Of a DNA stretch of 47,522 bases, positions 47,306 through 47,522 are shown piece by piece (within the stretch, counting starts at the first letter, position 1; each line of letters starts with the position of its first letter). Source of the stretch: Pelagibacteraceae bacterium (GTDB lineage Bacteria; Pseudomonadota; Alphaproteobacteria; HIMB59; GCA-002718135); NCBI GenBank assembly GCA_017639935.1, contig JAGFWP010000044.1, positions 1 through 47,522 of the forward strand, read 5' to 3'. The notes under the pieces are model-generated. The model was not told the origin of the DNA. It saw nothing but the letters and a program-made list of their open reading frames with translations, and ran no database searches. Position numbers and translations under genes: made by a program.

Positions 47306-47522
47306 GATTATTTTCCTTTAAATAGTTTAGTATTAAATTTTTAAAATTAATAAAATTGACAGGCATTTTATAATTTATATTATCTAAATGATTCTTTGTA
47401 TAAATTCTTTCAAAAATTAAAAAAAGATTTCTAATTTCACTATGTGTTACTTTTCCAGAATGTTCTAAAATATGATGAGGGAAGATGATTGAGTTTTCAA
47501 TATTTATATTTTCAAATTCTTG
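47298..47522 (-). CDS. recO: C-terminal part of a CDS running off the window edge, probably DNA repair protein RecO
   Basis: Minus-strand open frame QEFENINIENSIIFPHHILEHSGKVTHSEIRNLFLIFERIYTKNHLDNINYKMPVNFINFKNLILNYLKENNHD* overlapping the parC start; recO-parC adjacency is common in alphaproteobacteria; identity rests mainly on position. Confidence 0.5.
   Translation of the reverse strand, partial: QEFENINIENSIIFPHHILEHSGKVTHSEIRNLFLIFERIYTKNHLDNINYKMPVNFINFKNLILNYLKENNHD

Noticed and set aside
1-47522. CRISPR arrays, prophage, transposases, toxin-antitoxin or defence genes
   Set aside because: No regularly spaced repeats, integrase/transposase motifs or defence domains seen on either strand; region is housekeeping in character.

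Overview
The window is a gene-dense, AT-rich chromosomal segment, probably from a streamlined marine alphaproteobacterium (SAR11/HIMB59-like; this is inferred from gene content and order, with no database search). I see no phage, IS element, CRISPR array or toxin/defence island. Main blocks: (i) tRNA-Arg, then a translationally coupled minus-strand operon fadD-fadA-fadB-acyl-CoA dehydrogenase-NDUFS4-like complex I accessory subunit; (ii) SDR, apt, a tyrosine-phosphatase-like protein and a CUT1-type ABC importer (SBP plus two permeases) with a MOSC protein, without an ATPase gene; (iii) tRNA-Pro and a TPP riboswitch-thiB-thiP locus, also without an ATPase gene; (iv) nhaD, an alpha/beta hydrolase, irr, acetoacetyl-CoA synthetase and quinone oxidoreductase; (v) tRNA-Glu, recJ, hom, a small unlisted lipoprotein, argC, rpsI and rplM; (vi) a merR-like gene, ihfA, plsX and rpmF, divergent from bamE; (vii) hppA-nusB-ribH-ribBA-ribE-ribD-nrdR-glyA-rpiB; (viii) a GcdH-type dehydrogenase and a TRAP transporter (dctP-hairpin-dctQ-dctM, with a large coiled-coil DctM extension), 3-hydroxybutyrate dehydrogenase, parC and the 3' end of a probable recO. 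I did not find a convincing wholly novel system. The best leads are the DctM C-terminal coiled-coil domain, the extra-TM insertion in the sugar permease, hairpins directly after two solute-binding protein genes, the TPP riboswitch abutting thiB together with a missing thiL and ATPase, missing members of otherwise conserved clusters (fabH, glpX, thiL), and an NDUFS4-like gene coupled to beta-oxidation.
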